6,843 nucleotides of DNA, from the NCBI GenBank assembly GCA_015654495.1, contig JAATGW010000495.1, forward strand, positions 1 through 6,843. Direction: 5' to 3'. Each line of letters begins with the position of its first letter. The first letter of the stretch is position 1. Under the pieces are notes generated by a model, which made no database searches, was not told where the DNA came from, and saw only the letters and a program-made list of their open reading frames with translations. The position numbers and the translations under genes are program-made. This document shows, piece after piece, positions 1 through 4,300 of the stretch. The DNA is from Chitinophagales bacterium (GTDB lineage Bacteria; Bacteroidota; Bacteroidia; Chitinophagales; Chitinophagaceae).

Positions 1-464
1 ATTCGTATACTATACTTATATGCACCCTTGAATTTGTACATGCCAATGGCCTTGTACGATTTGCCGGTAACGGTATCAAAACGAACCACCATGTTCACTG
101 AATTGTGAGTCACGCTGTCCAAAACAACCGAGGGATTATCGTTATCATAGATCAGGATCCTGAAATTAAGGGAGCAGGTAAATGGCTGATTATAAAAATA
201 TTTATCGGTACCGAAGTTAATTTCGAAAGTAACGATAACATTAACCGATCTGTTCTCCTGGATCAATGACCAGGCTGGTGTGCCGAGCTTTTCATCACTC
301 ACCGTCATGAATTTACTGACATGCACGTCAGCTCCGGTGATTTCATTCAGAAAACGCTCTTCAGTTGCTATAGCGCTGATGCCTGTCAGTAAAAAGATAC
401 TGACGGTCAGCAGCCGGCGGCGCCACCTGTCAAAGGGGTGCTTTTTCAATTTCAAGGTTAGCAT
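1..464 (-). CDS. Exported beta-rich protein of unknown function, C-terminus missing (partial)
   Basis: The frame starts at ATG 464-462 and stays open through 154 codons to the left edge, so the end lies outside the window. Residues 1-33 form a convincing signal peptide: MLTLKLKKHPFDRWRRR, the hydrophobic LLTVSIFLLTGI, and an A-I-A site before Thr34. The mature part is alternating hydrophobic/polar and beta-rich, including SVNVIVTFEINFG, FTCSLNFRILIYDND and SVNMVVRFDTVTGKSYKAIG. This fits a beta-sandwich (Ig- or jelly-roll-like) surface module, but no family can be named from this fragment. It has a single visible cysteine in the mature part (in FTCSL). The start is 4 nt after the upstream gene's stop, which supports translational coupling and a shared operon. 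Codon use and strand match its neighbours. Whether it continues as a second giant protein or an RHS-core protein cannot be seen here. Confidence 0.88.
   Translation of the reverse strand, partial: MLTLKLKKHPFDRWRRRLLTVSIFLLTGISAIATEERFLNEITGADVHVSKFMTVSDEKLGTPAWSLIQENRSVNVIVTFEINFGTDKYFYNQPFTCSLNFRILIYDNDNPSVVLDSVTHNSVNMVVRFDTVTGKSYKAIGMYKFKGAYKYSIR
366..464 (-). other. Signal peptide of the left-edge exported protein
   Basis: Residues 1-33 comprise a long basic n-region with seven Lys/Arg up to residue 17, a hydrophobic h-region (LLTVSIFLLTGI) and an Ala-Ile-Ala cleavage motif before Thr34. This strongly supports the ATG at 464 as the true start and Sec export of the product. Confidence 0.85.
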
Positions 465-468
465 AGGT

Positions 469-1335
469 CTAGTGTTCTAGGGAAGAAATCAGTTGATAAT
501 TTTTAAATGCATCTGTCAGCGTCAGCTTCTTCTTATTTACACTTACAAATCTGGCCTCAGGTTTAAACTGTTTTAGAGTTGCAGCGAGAGGTGCCACTTT
601 ATCATAGGTCATCACAGCATGATAGGTGTATTGCACAAGTCCCTGTTCAGCATTCTTATCCGCACCTGGCATAACGGGTTCTTCAGTGAGTGGACTGAGC
701 CTGGAACCACCGATCAGTATTTTTGAAATTCGGTTATCCTTTGCCGAGTAGTAGATCCGGTAACCCTGGATCATAGGATCTGAAATCCGGTAAACCGCCA
801 GTATGCGCTGATCTCCCAGCGCTAAAACACTGGCTTCGGCTTCCTGTTCTACCATTATTTTCCTGAAAACTGCGATATCAAAAGGCTGCGGTGTACCTGA
901 TTTTTTAGACGCCGGTGAAATACTCAGTAACTTACCCGCGTGGTCCGCTATGATATTTATTTTATCCGTGTTTACAACTTCCAGGTTGGCGATCCGGTAA
1001 CGGTATTTCGATGAAAATCCTTCAAACTCGAATTCCTGTTCTTCAATGGTCTTTTCTTCGGGGCCATTAACATCAACCATTCTGATTGTACCCTTAATGG
1101 ATTTACCCTCGTTATAATTGTTGGCTGCATAGAGTTTCTCCATTTCCTGCCAGGGATCATCCTGCAGCAAAACACCTTCCGTATGATCCGAAGATTTTGC
1201 CGATGGGATGGTGTCATTCGCCGGGGCAGGACCATCACTACCCCTGAGAAATTTCGGCCATTGTGAAAAACCACTGGTGAACATCAGCGTTGTGATGAAC
1301 AGTATTATCCCGGTGAACAGAATGAGTTTTTTCAT
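469..1335 (-). CDS. Exported beta-rich protein of unknown function (288 aa), partner gene of the giant protein
   Basis: This complete gene starts at ATG 1335-1333 and stops at TAG 471-469. Residues 1-24 form a signal peptide: MKK, a hydrophobic run LILFTGIILFITTLMF, and a likely cut after GFS24. There is no lipobox and the protein has no cysteine at all, so it should be a soluble periplasmic or exported protein. A low-complexity Pro/Ser/Asp linker spans about 31-60. The rest is mainly beta, with strands such as SIKGTIRMVDV (79-89), the EFEFEGF...YRYRI hairpin (101-115), INIIADHAGKLLSISP (126-141), YRIYYSAKDNRISKILIG (192-209) and YTYHAVMTY (236-244). The strand order faintly recalls LolA/RseB-like half-barrels, but I would not assign that without a structure search. 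The start lies 6 nt after the giant gene's stop and the next gene starts 4 nt after its own stop, so co-expression and joint function are likely. I recall similar proteins beside such giant genes in other Bacteroidota, unverified. Confidence 0.93.
   Translation of the reverse strand: MKKLILFTGIILFITTLMFTSGFSQWPKFLRGSDGPAPANDTIPSAKSSDHTEGVLLQDDPWQEMEKLYAANNYNEGKSIKGTIRMVDVNGPEEKTIEEQEFEFEGFSSKYRYRIANLEVVNTDKINIIADHAGKLLSISPASKKSGTPQPFDIAVFRKIMVEQEAEASVLALGDQRILAVYRISDPMIQGYRIYYSAKDNRISKILIGGSRLSPLTEEPVMPGADKNAEQGLVQYTYHAVMTYDKVAPLAATLKQFKPEARFVSVNKKKLTLTDAFKNYQLISSLEH
1262..1335 (-). other. Signal peptide of the 288-residue exported protein
   Basis: Residues 1-24 have a basic n-region (MKK), a hydrophobic core of about 16 residues and a G-F-S cleavage context before Gln25. 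A type I signal peptidase site is the simplest reading. The absence of any cysteine excludes a lipoprotein signal. Confidence 0.85.
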
Positions 1336-1341
1336 AGTTGG

Positions 1342-4300
1342 TTAGTTAGAAGGAATATATTTTTTTCTGTATGAAGACCTGGTTTCCTTGATGGTCATAA
1401 TCCCGCGTTCGGTTTCTTTTTTCACCCGGATCAATGTGCCCTCATCATCATACTCATAGAATGTCGCAAAATTGTTCTCATCCATTTCCGCCATCAACCG
1501 CTGGCTCGATGGGTCATAAGCAAATGATTTCATTTGTCCGTCATAAGGCATGATCCTGATATCATCGATATAGCTTTCACCTGCGGATGTCAGTTCCAGC
1601 GTGAATCCCGTGGCCGGCATAGGCAGCGTATAGTCAACTTCAATCCGCTTCCACCCTTCCACGATGGGCAAACTTGTACTGGTGACGAGATTGGCAGAGC
1701 CATTCACTTTCACCTGGAAACCTGTACTCGGTGTTGTTGCAGTTGTATCCTTTAACCAGAAGCTGATCAGGTATTTTTTTCCGGGAATCGGAGAAAATCC
1801 TTTGGCCATCTCATTCGATACCACAGAATACCGGCCGGCATCAAAGTCAAGAAACGAAGCAGGATCGCTGGTCCAGACCGATCGCTGAATACTGGTATTT
1901 CCATCCAGTTTCAGACTATACTTACCGGAATGCGACTCATCCGCAGTCCTTGCAATGGTGGATCCGTTGATCACTCCTTTAAAATCGAAATGAGATCTGT
2001 TGCAGCTATCCGCATTACAGCCCAGTTCAAAAGAATAGTCTTCAAATCCATCGTAGGCGATCTCACGGTAACGGGCATTCGAAGCTACAGCCACGGGCAT
2101 GGATTCAAGATAACCGAAGAGCGCGGAGCTGTAACGGTTAAGCGCATCCTTGTTTTCCACTTCAAGCCCTTTGGAATTGAACAAGGTCACCTCGTTGGCT
2201 GCGATCCATCGCTGGTCTGCCGAAGGGTTCTGTAACCAGGTATTGGACGTAGTCATATCGAAACGCCAGAACGGATTGAAATCGCTGTAGGCTCCCGACT
2301 TCCTGATATCTGTGCTGTGTAATACTGCTTCAGATCCCGTTATATTTTCACGGTTCACCTGGTAAACATATTGCGACTTCGCGCGCCAGTTGCCCAGTAA
2401 TCCTTTATAGTAGGGATTTACAATTTTATTGACATCTGCCACCTGACGGCATAGATAAGGATACTGGCAGGTGTTCAAGGTTCCTTCACTGCAGGTGTAT
2501 TTGCCAACGGTAAATTGCAGACCAACCGGATCTACCAACGTTTGAGTGGTGAAAATAACATCCAGGCCGCCATAACCAGCCGCAGCAATAACCTGTGCTG
2601 ATGTATTGTTATAAATTTCTGCTCCGAAACTTGCTTTAACGGAGCTGTTATAACCTTCCAGCCTGATTGTGTGAGACCCTGCCGGGACTGTGAACGGGTA
2701 AATATGCCAGGACGAATAATTGGTTGAACTTGTGCCGGAAAGATGAACAACCAGATTACCATCAACTGAAAACCTCACCTGGTCATCAGCCCCAAGACCC
2801 ACATAATATGTTTTTGAATCAGGGAAGTTGATACAGGTGTCTATGCCGATCCATTTGTTTAAAGGAATGCGCTGACCGCTGCTGTCTTTACATAGCCAGA
2901 TCCCGGTTCTGTTCAAAGGTCCGAGACAGAATGGAAAGTCGGGATCACGTTCTGGCGCTACATTGCAACTGCCGGGTGCAAATGCCGGTGATGCTTTATT
3001 TGAACCTGATTTTTGTTTATCGTAACCGCCGGCAGGACGTGTCATCATGCAGTTTGTATTATACTGCCAGAAAATATCAGTCAATGGAGTCGATGAACCT
3101 GATCCTGAACTACTATATCCGGGATTGTATAATAAACCATTCGAAGTATTGTAATTGAAACTGGTATCGCCCGCGCAAATATTGTAACAGCCGAAAATAT
3201 CATCATCCACCTCCGGCTCGGTATCTTTAAAACATTTGAGTCCGTCGGGAGACAGATAATAGCCAGACGGACATGTGGTACAAAGCCCGGGTACGCTCCA
3301 TTCCTCACTGAACACCGTAGCTTTTGCATCCAGGATTTTCGTCAGCGGAGTTACAGATATGCTATCGCCGAGTAGCGGATTTTTTAAAGACACGATCGTA
3401 CCGATGGCGGTATTGGCCATATTTCTTCTGCCGGATCTGACAATTTTTGCTGTTATGGCCGTCACCTGCTGCAACTGCCCGTCAGCATTGATCAATCTGT
3501 TTTTGATCACAGAACTGATGGGTGACCGGATGATCCAGTACTTGTTATTGCTGTTGACATCGATAAGTTCATCACCAGGACTCAGCAGTGCATCATAAGT
3601 TGAATTGCTGACTTCTCCACTGCTGTTGGTAGTAAAAATATCCAATATGGTGCCCAGGTTTTTGTAAGCCTGTGCCATGCCATCGTATTTCCAGTGCGCA
3701 GGATAAGCAAAAGAATATATAGGGTCGTCGAATTCATTCTGGGATTTACTCAGCAACACATTACCTGTTTCCGCATCCCATAACATATTTTCAGTTTTGA
3801 TATGGGAGCCGTTTTCCATTTTCCGCACACGGGTCTGTAAACCGAAGCGCTGCACGATCTTAACGGTTGAGCTTGAACGGAACATTCTCTTGTCGTAGTT
3901 TATACCAAGTCCCGGAAAGAAGAACGGAAGTGGAAACCAGAGTATAGCACCAGATCCGCCGCTCAGTTTTACGTTTCCGCCGATATTTATTGTGCTTTGC
4001 TCGCGCATATCATTGAATATTTCCACATCCATCCCGATCAGCTCCTGGCTCACTGTGCCGTCTGCATTGACTACCGAAACATTGTTGTCCAGTGTTTTTT
4101 CAACAGCCGTTTCATTTTCCGATTTGTAGGAGAATTCCTGGCTGGATATTTTCTGACCTGACCTGTTGTATATGTTGACCGATTTCGGTTTCCCGTGCAT
4201 GTCATTCAGTTCTACAGAAATACCTTGTGAAGCAGCCCTTGTATCTGTAGCAAGCGCACCGATAAAAGAAAGGTATTTTCCGATTTTCGGGAGCTTTTCG

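Noticed and set aside
280..480. Plus-strand open frame of 66 codons at the left end
   Set aside because: It lies antisense to the left-edge exported gene, which has a strong signal peptide and operon spacing. Its product has no recognisable features.
64..1006. A 13-bp direct repeat, ccggtaacggtat, at 64-76 and 994-1006
   Set aside because: Both copies sit in coding sequence of two different genes, the flanks do not match, and there is no inverted-repeat or target-duplication structure. Chance is enough.
972..1274. Minus-strand open frame of 100 codons inside the 288-residue gene
   Set aside because: It is an alternative frame of a well-supported coding gene. Its Arg/Met-rich translation has no domain signature.
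465..1341. Terminators or promoters between genes
   Set aside because: The gaps are only 4 and 6 nt, with no room for a hairpin-T tract or a promoter. No convincing internal Bacteroidota promoter was seen.
1342..1460. Possible polymorphic toxin C-terminus of the YD protein
   Set aside because: After the YD tail only a short basic stretch remains, with no RHS core motif, nuclease or ADP-ribosyltransferase signature. The following gene encodes an exported protein, not a typical cytoplasmic immunity protein.
1534..2235. Several plus-strand open frames of 70-101 codons opposite the jelly-roll region
   Set aside because: They overlap each other and lie antisense to the CBM-like module. None shows a signal peptide, motif or plausible operon context.
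2532..3329. Minus-strand open frames of 77 and 82 codons in other frames of the giant gene
   Set aside because: They are out-of-frame shadows within an uninterrupted 1833-codon frame.
3275..3598. Plus-strand open frame of 107 codons opposite the giant gene
   Set aside because: It is antisense to continuous coding sequence on the minus strand. The hydrophobic look comes from the complement of beta-rich codons, and no start context or neighbour supports it.
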